DNA of 37,588 nucleotides from Candidatus Dojkabacteria bacterium (GTDB lineage: Bacteria; Patescibacteriota; Dojkabacteria; B142; OLB20): NCBI GenBank assembly GCA_020429395.1, contig JAGQLL010000012.1, positions 1 to 37,588 on the forward strand. The letters are read 5' to 3'. Made by a program: the position numbers and the translations under genes. The notes under the pieces were generated by a model. The model saw only the letters and a program-made list of their open reading frames with translations, made no database searches and was not told the DNA's origin. Below, one piece after another: positions 1 to 9,350 of this stretch. Position 1 is the stretch's first letter. Every line of letters starts with the position of its first letter.

Positions 1-2490
1 ATGTTAGAAGGTGGTGGCTTCACAAACGACACAACACCTACACTAAATTTCACTCTATCTGCACCGGACACGGGTACACCACTTTCGTATAACCTGCAAA
101 TCCTCAAAGACGCTGTGCTAATTATTGACTATTCTTCAGAAGAAGATATCCAAGGTATTAGGAATTTCACGGTAGGTCAAGCTTCTGGATTAGGTACTTA
201 CAACAATGGTTATGGTTCTGAAAGTCAAACATTACAAGAAGGAGAGTACACTTGGAGAGTTATGGCTACGGGTTCAAGTGGTGATAGTTCGTGGGTAGAC
301 GCAAACAATGGTAACGTAGCTTTTACTATCGACACTCAGAGTCCAACTGAAGGTTCTGTTTTATACACAGATGGTTACTATACCCTCGCTTCCGTTCCAC
401 TGGTGTTAGATGATGGATTAGATCCAGCTGGTATCAATACTTCTACTAGATTAATAGAAAGAAGCAGTGCTACCCTGACATCAGATGTGTGTTCAACTTT
501 TGGGACTTTTGAGGAAATAACCCCAACTGGTACTTATCCAAATCTTATAGATAATTCCGTAACTTCAGCTAATTGTTATCAATACAGATACACTGTTTCT
601 GATAATGCGACAAATGAAGTGACCTACACATCTGCGAACATTGCCAAAATCGCTGTAGATGCTCCTCCTGCACCAGGTGTCCCACAAAGTGAAACTCCCA
701 CATTCACTCTTGTACAGGAATGGGTTTGGGATGCAGCAGTTGATACCGTGTCTGGCATAGCTCAGTATGTTTGGAGAGTGGTTGACGAATTCGACAATAC
801 AGTAGATAGCGGAGTTTCAGCCACATTAAATGCAACAACTAATCTGGGAGTCGGAGTATACACTTTCTTTGTCAGCGCATTAAACAATGCGGGTCTTCTA
901 AGTGACGAGAGTTTTGCAAACATTACAATAGAACCAACTCCAACTAACACACCTAATCCCACACCAACAGAAACGCCAGTTCCAACTGCAACTAATACTC
1001 CTATACCAACAAGTACGAACACACCAGTTCCGGCTCCTACATCTACACCAGTTCCAACAGCAACAAACACTCCGATTCCTACCTCGACAAATATACCAGT
1101 TCCGACAACTATCCCTACTCTCGCTCCAACTAGCGCACTTGTTATAAATCCAACGCTAACACCTACTTTGGTGACGGCTATCCCGAGCACTACTCCAATA
1201 TTTGTATCAGATACTTTGACACCGACCGATATTGTTCTCACACAAACACCAACAACAAATCCTGAAGAATTTCTCGACAGTCCCACACCTACAACAAACA
1301 CTTCTGATTCAAATGACGGAGGGTTCTTTAGTGATTTTTCACCCAAAAATTCGTATGCAATGCCTGAAGAATCAGTTGTAAATCATCCAATAGTAAAATC
1401 AGTTGCAAAAAGTATTACAACTAGGTTAAATCAGCTATCTATCGACTCCTCTCCTCTAGTTCCAATTGTAGAAACACCATTAATTGTGGCAGAGGCGATT
1501 AAGCCAATTACAGACAATGTAAATTATTTCATGTCACTTAGATTTGTAGGTGAGAATACAGCCTTAGCCGGAATCTCTACTACAAACTTATTGGCTTACG
1601 TAGCTCCAGCCATTGTAACTGCCATATCTCAACCTAGGATTTTGTTCCATGCGCTAACCTGGTTCTGGAAAAGAAAATCAAAACAACCTTGGGGTATTGT
1701 TTTTGATAAAAGCACTGGCGCACCTGTCGCTTTTGCCAGAATAATTCTTACCCAAGAAGGCAACACTGTATCTACGCAAACTACAGATCTTCAGGGTAAA
1801 TATGGTTTTTCGGCTAATAAAGGGAAATATCAACTCTACATATCACATTCAGATTATTTAGATTTTGTCTCTGATATCGAAGTAGGATATGATGGGGAAA
1901 TTATCTCCAAAGATTTCGAAGTTTCCGCCAAATCACGAGATGATGTCAATTCTGGTATTAGATGGATATTTTATAGACTAAAAAAACAAATTGCTAAAAA
2001 CCTATTCATACTAAACACCACTTTGTTCTCTATTGGATTTGTTTATACTTTATTCGCCATTACGAACCACCTTACTGTTATAAACTACGTAATTCTTTCA
2101 CTCTACATATTCCAATTCATACTTATGTTCGTATTCTACTTCTTTAAAGACAAAGAATCTGGACAAGTTATAGATATCGCATCTGGGCTACCGGTCTCTG
2201 GGGCAATTGTTCGAATATTTGATGAAGAAAGACAGATTGATATAGCCATAACTGATGCCCAGGGCAGGTATTCTTTCATATTGGAGCCTAATACTTATTT
2301 CATCAAAGCTTCAGCTAATGGATATGTGTTCCCTTCTGATGATAAACCAAACATTGTACGGGACAAATTAGGCGGAAAATTGCTTAAATTTACAATACAA
2401 GACAAGCAAAGAGTTAACATTAAAATATATTTAAGAAGATTTGCATCATTAAACGCAAATAACCAAGCCATTTTGTCTCCATTTAGCTAG
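1..2490 (+). CDS. Giant surface protein, 5' partial: Ig-like repeats, Pro/Thr stalk, membrane-anchored C-terminal module
   Basis: The frame is open from base 1 and the first residues read like the middle of an Ig-like/fibronectin-type repeat, so the true start lies upstream of the window. Residues 1-310 are beta-rich extracellular repeats. Residues 312-440 are a Pro/Thr-rich stalk of repeated TNTP/PTPT units. A motif FSPKNSYAMPEE follows at about 447, then a hydrophobic stretch (about 520-545), a first carboxypeptidase-regulatory-like beta domain (about 564-640), two membrane helices (about 667-715) and a second such domain (about 721-800). It ends in AILSPFS. The same C-terminal module of about 380 residues closes the next gene, so the two are tandem paralogues. 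Likely a cell-surface adhesin or stalk protein; the ligand is unknown. The last two beta domains may face the cytoplasm, depending on the number of membrane passes. Confidence 0.8.
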   Translation: MLEGGGFTNDTTPTLNFTLSAPDTGTPLSYNLQILKDAVLIIDYSSEEDIQGIRNFTVGQASGLGTYNNGYGSESQTLQEGEYTWRVMATGSSGDSSWVDANNGNVAFTIDTQSPTEGSVLYTDGYYTLASVPLVLDDGLDPAGINTSTRLIERSSATLTSDVCSTFGTFEEITPTGTYPNLIDNSVTSANCYQYRYTVSDNATNEVTYTSANIAKIAVDAPPAPGVPQSETPTFTLVQEWVWDAAVDTVSGIAQYVWRVVDEFDNTVDSGVSATLNATTNLGVGVYTFFVSALNNAGLLSDESFANITIEPTPTNTPNPTPTETPVPTATNTPIPTSTNTPVPAPTSTPVPTATNTPIPTSTNIPVPTTIPTLAPTSALVINPTLTPTLVTAIPSTTPIFVSDTLTPTDIVLTQTPTTNPEEFLDSPTPTTNTSDSNDGGFFSDFSPKNSYAMPEESVVNHPIVKSVAKSITTRLNQLSIDSSPLVPIVETPLIVAEAIKPITDNVNYFMSLRFVGENTALAGISTTNLLAYVAPAIVTAISQPRILFHALTWFWKRKSKQPWGIVFDKSTGAPVAFARIILTQEGNTVSTQTTDLQGKYGFSANKGKYQLYISHSDYLDFVSDIEVGYDGEIISKDFEVSAKSRDDVNSGIRWIFYRLKKQIAKNLFILNTTLFSIGFVYTLFAITNHLTVINYVILSLYIFQFILMFVFYFFKDKESGQVIDIASGLPVSGAIVRIFDEERQIDIAITDAQGRYSFILEPNTYFIKASANGYVFPSDDKPNIVRDKLGGKLLKFTIQDKQRVNIKIYLRRFASLNANNQAILSPFS

Positions 2491-2551
2491 TCTCTGCTTT
2501 CGCTAATAGTCGTTTTAGTCTATGATATTAGAGTATGTATACATAAACTAG

Positions 2552-5500
2552 ATGACTAATAAAATCGTCCTAATTGACGACAATTTTGCTATACGGCAAG
2601 TAATCAAGATATTTCTGACGCGTTTATCGCGTAATAATTCCTTTGATATAAACATTTTTTCAACCGATAACGGTGTTGAAGGACTTGGTTATGTATACAT
2701 TACAAATCCCAACATAGTTATAGTAGACACAACTCTACCTAAATATTCAGGGAGGGAAGTTTTGGACTACTTCGTACAAAACCCTAAGTTTCAAGAAAGT
2801 GGTATAAACGTAATAGTTCTTCATGAAGAGAAGGAATCGGATCTTAAACTTCCAAGTAATTTTCATATAATTAGTAAGAACCAAAAAGGTTCGTTCAGTT
2901 TGATATCGAAGACCATTGACGAAATTTTTAAAACTTCTGAATCAGGGAACTCCCGAAAACTAATTGATAAAATCGGTAATTTTATTCTTATCAACGGTAA
3001 TAAAGATGATTTATTAAACAAAGGACTTACTGGTAAAGCACTTTTTAATTCACTGTTCAACAGATTAAAATGGATCTGGTTAGAGTTCACAAGTAGTATA
3101 GCGTTGACATTATTACTATTACTCTATGGTAAACCAACCGACGAAAATATTACTCAACAAGATTTAGATAAAAAAGCATTTCGTTCCAAATACTACCCTA
3201 CTCTTGCCGTAACATTTATCTCTTCAATAATAATATTAATTAATTTCGGATTATTTGTAGGCTCCCAACTTCCCTTGTTTCGCAACCAACAGCAAGGGAC
3301 GACAGCACTTTCTACATTTGTTGTAGATAGCATAACAGACTCAAGTGATTTCCTAGTGGGTGATGGGTATTGTGACACGGACGATTCAATAGGAGATGGA
3401 CCTTGTACACTCAGAGCTGCAATAGAAGAGGCAAATTCTATTGCGGGAGTTGATTATGTTGATTTTAATATATCGGGAACTGGACCTTTTACCATCAACC
3501 TCACTCAAAACTTACCACAAATAATATCACCTATAATCATTGATGGAACTTCCCAAAGCACTTCATCTTGTGGTGATTGGGCTCTTCAAGTTGAAATCAA
3601 TGGTGGCAATTTATATGAAGGTTTTTCTCTAAATTCAGGAGCTGGAGATAGTGTAATACAAGGTTTAGTGATGAACGGAATGCTAAATCACTCGATCTTT
3701 GCAGAAGGTATAAGTAATCTGGAAATTCTATGCAATGTCTTTGATTTCGAACCTGATGGTACAACTTCAATTCCATCCGACTCGAGGGCTATTCATTTGC
3801 AGAATTCCATTGGCAATATCACTATAGGTGATACTACAACAGGCGGAAATCTAATAGGCTCGAGGCTGGACAAAAGAAGTATAGAAATATTACAAACTAC
3901 AACCTCGTCCTCTCCTGTCATTGATATTGAAAACAACTACATCGGAGTTGAAAAATCCGGACAAAATGCCCCAGAGAATCTAAGTGGACTTTCTCATGTA
4001 TACATAAGTGGCGATGATATTAATTCTTCATATCCCGTCGTCAATTTTGGTGGAGCAAATACTTTATTACAAGATGAGTGTTCAGGATCTTGTAACATTG
4101 TCGCTTGTAGTACAGGCGAAACACCATCCATATTTCTCTCCAAGACCGGAACAAGTACCATACGAGGGAACAACTTGGGAGTCAAAAAAACTGGAACTTC
4201 ATCACTCACCTACCTTGGTACTACTTCTTGTATTAATAATGCTCCAGGTTCAAGTGGAGTCGAAATAACACAACCAAAAGGCAATGTCCTTATTGGAGGG
4301 ATTCTTACTTCTCAAAGAAACATTATTGCAGGATTTGGTTATCACGGATTAATATATGACGATCCTGATGCTGCTGTTTCCTTAATTATCAATAATAATA
4401 TATTTGGAACCGATATAGATGCTACGGAAAGTTTGGGCAATGCAGGAAGTAATATATTTTTTCTCGATGGAGTGTCTACCATTGAAAACAATATTATATC
4501 CGGAGTTACTTTACTTGGAGATGTGGATGCGGCTGGTCTAATAATATCTACAGAAAACACTAATTCTTCTATCGAAGTTTTCGGGAATTACATCGGGACA
4601 AATACTTCACTAATAACAAATTTAGGTAATCGAGACGCAGGAATATTAGTTGATAGTGGCAGTGTGGGCAGTATAAATATTGGAAAAATAGACGAAATTC
4701 CAAACTATATAAAATATAATCAGTACTTTGGTATCACGATTGATCAATCTAACTCAGCTGTTAATATTATAAATAACATTATCGAAGAAAATATCGGGCA
4801 CGGGATATACTTTTATAGATCTAACGAAACTTCAGACACGAGTATCATTAGTAACAACATTATAAAAAATACCAAAGGATTAAATAATATTAACTCCTTT
4901 GGACATGGTTTTGCTTCATATACTAGTAATAATATTACACTTTCAGACAATCTTTTCTGTCATGATGATCCTGATGCCCAAAATTTCGATTATCCAAGTG
5001 CAGTGTTCATGGAAAATGGTAATACTGGAATTCTTTTTGATGGCAATTCTATCCAAAGTCAATATACTTCGGGATTTGTCGTACCCTGGAGTGATACTGG
5101 CATAAGCATAATCAATAGCAATTTCCACACGTCTCCACAACCAGGAGTTGATTTAGGATTAGATCCGACTCTTGGAATTTATCCAGGTACCACAGCAAAT
5201 GATGCAGGAGATAATGACCTTGGACCGAACAATTTCCAAAACTATCCCGAAATCACATCCGTCAATGACGAAACTATCAACTACAGTTTAGATACACTCG
5301 CTGGCGATTATTTAGTAGAATTTCATATTCCAAATGAGGACCCAGTCTGCGGTCAGGGTAGTAGCCTAGTTTGCACAACTACAATCACACATACTGGTAG
5401 TGGTACTCAAGATTTCTCACTTAACTGCCCTGCACTTCCCTCTAGACCTTACGATTTAGCAGCAATAACCACAAAAGTTTTAGGGGTTGACCAATACGGA

Positions 5501-6940
5501 GACACGTCAGAACTTAGTCCAATCACCACAGTAACTAACCCCACACCGACACCCACAGCGACGTCAGTACCAGCACCAACTACAATTATTCCTACCAACA
5601 CATCTACACCATTACTACCGACAAATGCACCCAGCAATCCCAACCCTACGACAATTCAAAATACTGTTACACCTACAACGATTTCATCGTCTCCTACAGT
5701 ACTTGCCACTACCACCCCTACTTTGATATTCACGCCAACACAAGACGTTACTCCTACTCAGGTTTCAACAGGATTCTTTGATGATTTTTCGCCAGGTAGC
5801 TCATATGCGTTGCCCGAAAGTTCATTACTTAATCATCCTGTCGTTAAATCTAAGTTTATGGATATTGTAGATTTCATAAAAACAAATCTTGATCCAACAA
5901 CAATCTCAGGAAAATTTCTCGACGTTGGCATTATAATTACTGATTTTACCAATCCAATTTATGACAGTATAAATTATTTACTATCACTACAATTCATAGG
6001 AGAACAGATAGCGATAACAAGCGTAACCGCTATCAATGTATTTGCCCTGGCCACACCTTTAATTTTGACATTCATCTCTGAACCACACATATTTTATTTC
6101 GCCTTCTTTTGGATTTGGAAAAAGAACAAACCACCAACATGGGGAGTTGTATTAGATAAAGTTACTAAAATGCCCGTAGCTTTTGCAAGAATAATTTTAA
6201 CCCAAGATGGTAAAACAATAAATACATACACAACTGACCTTCAAGGCAGATATGGACTTGATGCGAAAAAGGGCATTTATAAGGTATTTGTAATGCATTC
6301 CGAATACATTGACGAGTCTAGAGAAATTGTAGTAAAAAACGACGGGGAAATCCTGGTACTTGATTTTCAAATGAATCCAAGATTCCATGATGAGCTCCAA
6401 AAAAGCTTTAAATGGTGGCTTTATTCTTCAAAGATTTTTCTTAGAAAAAACCTATTCGTTTTAAACACAATAGTTTTCTCCGCTGGATTTGTATATACAT
6501 TGTTCGCAATCACAAATTCCTTCTCGGTAATAAATTACGCGATCTTGATGCTTTATATCATTCAAATTCTTATGATAATAATCTTTAATGCCATGAAAGA
6601 GAAGAATCTAGGACAAGTCATCGATATAAACTCTAATGAACCAGTGAAAGGTGCTGTCGTACGACTCTTCGACGAAACAAAACAAATTGATGTCACCATT
6701 ACAGATAATGAAGGACGCTACTCATTTATTGTAGATCCTGGAACTTATTATATAAAAGTGAATGGTGATGGATTTAAATTCCCTTTCAAGGATGACTCAA
6801 ATATTGTTGTAAATAGTGTCGGAGATAAATTACTGAAATTCACAACACAAGACTCACAAAAGATTTCTCTAAAACTTTACGTGCAAGGATATTTAAATAT
6901 GGCCATTAGAAAGAATGAAATACTTTCACCATTCACTTAA
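2552..6940 (+). CDS. Giant protein: receiver-like domain, membrane segments, CSLREA/beta-helix ectodomain, stalk, C-terminal anchor module
   Basis: 1462 residues. Residues 1-125 look like a response-regulator receiver domain: acidic pair D9/D10, phospho-acceptor D59 in IVIVDTTLPKYSG, and K109, but L90/H91 where Thr/Ser is usual. Two hydrophobic segments follow (about 178-196 and 217-240). A CSLREA-like motif (GPCTLRAAIEEAN, about 283) opens a long right-handed parallel beta-helix (to about 850) rich in NNI/GN turns. A Thr/Pro stalk (about 997-1065) leads to FSPGSSYALPES and the same C-terminal module as the preceding gene (two carboxypeptidase-regulatory-like domains around paired membrane helices). 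It starts 61 bp after the upstream paralogue, with no clear Shine-Dalgarno, and its stop overlaps the convergent cysS stop. Two hydrophobic segments between receiver and beta-helix make topology ambiguous: for the receiver to be inside and the helix outside, one must not cross. Function is unknown. Confidence 0.85.
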   Translation: MTNKIVLIDDNFAIRQVIKIFLTRLSRNNSFDINIFSTDNGVEGLGYVYITNPNIVIVDTTLPKYSGREVLDYFVQNPKFQESGINVIVLHEEKESDLKLPSNFHIISKNQKGSFSLISKTIDEIFKTSESGNSRKLIDKIGNFILINGNKDDLLNKGLTGKALFNSLFNRLKWIWLEFTSSIALTLLLLLYGKPTDENITQQDLDKKAFRSKYYPTLAVTFISSIIILINFGLFVGSQLPLFRNQQQGTTALSTFVVDSITDSSDFLVGDGYCDTDDSIGDGPCTLRAAIEEANSIAGVDYVDFNISGTGPFTINLTQNLPQIISPIIIDGTSQSTSSCGDWALQVEINGGNLYEGFSLNSGAGDSVIQGLVMNGMLNHSIFAEGISNLEILCNVFDFEPDGTTSIPSDSRAIHLQNSIGNITIGDTTTGGNLIGSRLDKRSIEILQTTTSSSPVIDIENNYIGVEKSGQNAPENLSGLSHVYISGDDINSSYPVVNFGGANTLLQDECSGSCNIVACSTGETPSIFLSKTGTSTIRGNNLGVKKTGTSSLTYLGTTSCINNAPGSSGVEITQPKGNVLIGGILTSQRNIIAGFGYHGLIYDDPDAAVSLIINNNIFGTDIDATESLGNAGSNIFFLDGVSTIENNIISGVTLLGDVDAAGLIISTENTNSSIEVFGNYIGTNTSLITNLGNRDAGILVDSGSVGSINIGKIDEIPNYIKYNQYFGITIDQSNSAVNIINNIIEENIGHGIYFYRSNETSDTSIISNNIIKNTKGLNNINSFGHGFASYTSNNITLSDNLFCHDDPDAQNFDYPSAVFMENGNTGILFDGNSIQSQYTSGFVVPWSDTGISIINSNFHTSPQPGVDLGLDPTLGIYPGTTANDAGDNDLGPNNFQNYPEITSVNDETINYSLDTLAGDYLVEFHIPNEDPVCGQGSSLVCTTTITHTGSGTQDFSLNCPALPSRPYDLAAITTKVLGVDQYGDTSELSPITTVTNPTPTPTATSVPAPTTIIPTNTSTPLLPTNAPSNPNPTTIQNTVTPTTISSSPTVLATTTPTLIFTPTQDVTPTQVSTGFFDDFSPGSSYALPESSLLNHPVVKSKFMDIVDFIKTNLDPTTISGKFLDVGIIITDFTNPIYDSINYLLSLQFIGEQIAITSVTAINVFALATPLILTFISEPHIFYFAFFWIWKKNKPPTWGVVLDKVTKMPVAFARIILTQDGKTINTYTTDLQGRYGLDAKKGIYKVFVMHSEYIDESREIVVKNDGEILVLDFQMNPRFHDELQKSFKWWLYSSKIFLRKNLFVLNTIVFSAGFVYTLFAITNSFSVINYAILMLYIIQILMIIIFNAMKEKNLGQVIDINSNEPVKGAVVRLFDETKQIDVTITDNEGRYSFIVDPGTYYIKVNGDGFKFPFKDDSNIVVNSVGDKLLKFTTQDSQKISLKLYVQGYLNMAIRKNEILSPFT

Positions 6941-8355
6941 TTGACAACTCTCTGACCTTCTGGCGTGTCTTCGATAACAACAGCAAATTCTTCCTTCAGT
7001 CTATCTCTAAGTTCATCAGACTCTGTCCAATTTCCTAACTTCCTGGCTAATTGCCTTTTCTCTATCAGCTCTTGAGCAAGCGGATCGATTTCGACTTTTA
7101 AAATACCTAGAAGATTAAGTCCTAGGACTTGATCAAAATCCTTCACAGTTGCTAACTTGTCTTCATCTTTTGTTTCTGACTTTACTAATTCCCACAACAA
7201 AGCTAATGCTTCAGGAATATTAAAATCATTCTCTAGTGCTCGAACAAATCTTTGTTTATAAAGCTCCGCAATTTCTCCTTTGTTTTCCACATCTTGGAGT
7301 TGATTGACTTGTTTTTTCAATCTTTTGTATGATTGATTTGCACCTTCCAAAGCATCCCATGTGAAATTTTGCTTGGATCGATAATGTGCATTTAGGAAGA
7401 AATACCTCAAAACAATTGGTTCGAAACCTTTCTCCATAATGTCGTCAAGTATGTATGCAGTCCCTTCTGATTTACTCATTTTCTTTCCATCGATTAATAG
7501 ATGTTCATTATGTAACCAGTAATTCACAAATTTAACTTCATTTGCTGATTCACTTTGTGCAATTTCATTCGTATGATGAATAGAAATATGTTCCACACCT
7601 CCCATATGGAAATCTATTGTCTTACCGAGTAATTCACCTGCCATTGCGCTACATTCAATATGCCAGCCTGGTATTCCCTCTCCATTTTCAACTTCACTAG
7701 AATGAAATGGTGATGGCCAATATTGAAGAGCAGTTTTATGAGCACCAGTTTTGAAAAACCAAAGTGCAAAATCATGAGGACTTCTTTTGTCGGGATCGTT
7801 CACATCGCCTTTGCCACTCCCAGATTTATTCTTTTCTAAAATCTGCCCACTTAAATCCGTGTAATTCGGAAATTTTGAAACCTCAAAGTAGACAGCTTTG
7901 TTTGTTTCGTAGGCAAAGCCCTTTTTGATGAGCTCGCTAATTAATTCTTGCATTTGCTCGATATAACTACTTGCTACAGGTTTATGATCCGGCTCCAGAA
8001 TGTTCAATGCAGAGGTATGGGCTTCAAATGAGTCTATATATTTCTTCGCTATAACTTGAGGATCCAAATTTTCTCTCTTAGATGCCTTCTCCATTCTATC
8101 TTCCCCTGAGTCAGCGTCTCCTATGTTGTCCCCTGTGAGATGTCCTACGTCTGTATAATTGCGTACAAATGTGACATCGTACTCAAGATAATTCAGACTT
8201 CTTCTAATCAAATCTGCCAAAGTCATACCTCTCATATTTCCAATATGTTGAACCCAATAAACTGTAGGACCACAATGATAAAAAGTTACCTTATTTGGGT
8301 TAATTGATTTAAACTCTTCGAGACTTTTTGTCAATGTGTTATATACCTTCAACAT
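6937..8355 (-). CDS. cysS: Cysteinyl-tRNA synthetase
   Basis: Class I synthetase charging tRNA-Cys in the cytoplasm. 472 residues, the usual CysRS length, including the helical C-terminal region, so it is a true CysRS rather than the shorter ligase MshC. Zinc-ligand C28 lies in HCGPTVYWVQHIGN, whose HIGN (37-40) is the HIGH signature. GWHIECSAMA and HISIHHTNE carry further zinc-site and active-site residues. KMSKS is at 292-296. It lies 16 bp downstream of the PIG-L gene on the same strand and both follow a T-box leader with a UGC specifier, so expression should rise when tRNA-Cys is uncharged. Its stop codon shares TTAA with the stop of the convergent giant gene. Confidence 0.97.
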   Translation of the reverse strand: MLKVYNTLTKSLEEFKSINPNKVTFYHCGPTVYWVQHIGNMRGMTLADLIRRSLNYLEYDVTFVRNYTDVGHLTGDNIGDADSGEDRMEKASKRENLDPQVIAKKYIDSFEAHTSALNILEPDHKPVASSYIEQMQELISELIKKGFAYETNKAVYFEVSKFPNYTDLSGQILEKNKSGSGKGDVNDPDKRSPHDFALWFFKTGAHKTALQYWPSPFHSSEVENGEGIPGWHIECSAMAGELLGKTIDFHMGGVEHISIHHTNEIAQSESANEVKFVNYWLHNEHLLIDGKKMSKSEGTAYILDDIMEKGFEPIVLRYFFLNAHYRSKQNFTWDALEGANQSYKRLKKQVNQLQDVENKGEIAELYKQRFVRALENDFNIPEALALLWELVKSETKDEDKLATVKDFDQVLGLNLLGILKVEIDPLAQELIEKRQLARKLGNWTESDELRDRLKEEFAVVIEDTPEGQRVVN

Positions 8356-8371
8356 TCGATTGAATTAATAA

Positions 8372-9163
8372 TTAATATTTGTCTGTGTAGTATTCGTTAG
8401 TTAATAATATCATTATTAACCAAAGAGGTTTTCCCTGACCAAGATTTTGGGATTTGTATTGTTTGCATGCCTTATATTTTGAGGTAATAAAACTTAAAAT
8501 TGGAAGTCTCGTAGTAGGCAAAGCCTGCACCACTTCCCTGCCATTTGCCATATGAAATGGAAGTTTTATTGTTTTTAGCACTCTTTTTGTCAATGTTTTA
8601 TACAATACCTTGATATTTGGATGTTTCTCCTTGACCAATTGATGAACAATCTGAGTGAGCGCTACATGATCAGGATGGCCATAAAGTCCGGCTCTTTCGT
8701 AAGTCAAAATAATATCAGGTTGAAATGTTTTTAATTCCTGATTTAATTTTTTAAATATCAGATCCTTCTCATCTTCCACTTTCCCATCGTGAAAATCCCA
8801 CATTTCAAACTTTTCACAACCCAGTGCTTTCAGTGCTTTTTTATATTCCTTCTCTCTAATTTCTGCAAGTTCAGTTTCAGACACTTTAAATATTTCATCA
8901 CCCTTTTCTCCCTTTGTTACGCATATATGTTTTAGCTCTACTTCTTTATCTCTCGAATATTTCGAAATAAAACCACCAGAGAGCATAGTTTCATCATCTG
9001 GGTGAGGGTCGATTGCGAGAATTTTGATCTTTCCCTTTTTTCTAGTCAACTTCCAAAGATCAAGTTTTGGTAATCTAATTTCATTTACCCAATACAATGC
9101 AATCTGTAGACAGACAAAACCCAGGACAGATACTCCTAGTAATATCTTGACTGTTGTCGCCAT
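8372..9163 (-). CDS. PIG-L/LmbE-family zinc N-deacetylase, membrane-anchored
   Basis: 263 residues. An N-terminal hydrophobic segment (about 5-27) suggests membrane anchoring, followed by the PIG-L fold. The family signature DPHPDDE is at 52-58 and GHPDHVAL at 162-169, giving likely zinc ligands H54, D57 and H166 and the general base D56. The family removes acetyl groups from N-acetylglucosaminyl substrates: GlcNAc-inositol (MshB), GlcNAc-malate (BshB), GlcNAc-PI and others. The substrate here is unknown. It is the first gene after the cysteine T-box and precedes cysS, which suggests, but does not prove, a link to cysteine or low-molecular-weight thiol metabolism. The basic C-terminus is somewhat shorter and less conserved than the core. 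Confidence 0.9.
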   Translation of the reverse strand: MATTVKILLGVSVLGFVCLQIALYWVNEIRLPKLDLWKLTRKKGKIKILAIDPHPDDETMLSGGFISKYSRDKEVELKHICVTKGEKGDEIFKVSETELAEIREKEYKKALKALGCEKFEMWDFHDGKVEDEKDLIFKKLNQELKTFQPDIILTYERAGLYGHPDHVALTQIVHQLVKEKHPNIKVLYKTLTKRVLKTIKLPFHMANGREVVQALPTTRLPILSFITSKYKACKQYKSQNLGQGKPLWLIMILLTNEYYTDKY

Positions 9164-9181
9164 TGAATTAATATAAAAAAT

Positions 9182-9218
9182 AAAAAGACCCTGTTATTGT
9201 TTTAGAACAATTACAGGG
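9182..9218 (-). terminator. Intrinsic terminator of the T-box leader
   Basis: On the minus strand, CCCTGT-AATTGTT and AACAAT-AACAGGG form a long hairpin (9218 to 9189) followed by TC and then TTTTT and further T residues before the PIG-L start at 9163. Its 5' arm is the 3' arm of the antiterminator, as expected for T-box attenuation. Confidence 0.93.
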
Positions 9219-9335
9219 CCTCTTAGCAAGATGCGGTCCCACCTGTGGTTTAACTCAAGGTGAATATTAGATTGTTGCAATTTCGGCAGATACTGTCTGT
9301 CTCAGGTGCCGGTTCCCAACGATTCCGGCTTTCTT
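9182..9335 (-). promoter_or_regulatory. T-box leader (Cys specifier) of the PIG-L-cysS operon
   Basis: Read on the minus strand, the leader ends with a textbook T-box antiterminator. ACAGG (5') pairs with CCTGT (3'), enclosing the 7-nt bulge TGGGACC (within 9233-9243) that contacts the tRNA acceptor end, then a second helix GCATCTT/AAGAGGC with one A-G mismatch. The 3' strand CCCTGT is also the 5' arm of the terminator hairpin, so the two folds exclude each other. Upstream, CGGCA/TGCCG closes an internal loop whose 3' strand reads GAA-AT-TGC-A. TGC at 9279-9277 is the likely specifier (Cys). The fourth bulge base G can wobble with the U73 discriminator expected for tRNA-Cys. Stem I is short, with no obvious distal double T-loop module. 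Uncharged tRNA-Cys should permit read-through. Confidence 0.92.
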
Positions 9336-9350
9336 GTTATAATTATATCA
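9335..9350. promoter_or_regulatory. Overlapping divergent extended -10 promoters
   Basis: The near-palindrome TGTTATAATTATATCA carries an extended -10 on each strand. On the plus strand it is TG-T-TATAAT (9335-9343), serving the YkgJ-like gene at 9374. On the minus strand it is TG-A-TATAAT (9350-9342), serving the T-box leader, whose transcript would begin near 9335. No good -35 box is visible for either. The overlap means that both promoters can hardly be occupied at once. Confidence 0.65.

Noticed and set aside
762-1346. Minus-strand ORF of 194 residues rich in GVGV
   Set aside because: Antisense of the Pro/Thr stalk codons of the surface protein; repetitive and without a start signal.
6937-8355. 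MshC (cysteine ligase) rather than CysRS
   Set aside because: The protein has the full CysRS length with the C-terminal region, and a T-box for Cys fits CysRS.
9187-9335. 6S RNA, suggested by CACCTTGA and GCATCT near the 3' end
   Set aside because: The antiterminator bulge TGGGACC, terminator overlap and Cys specifier explain the sequence better as a T-box, and the downstream gene is in line with that.
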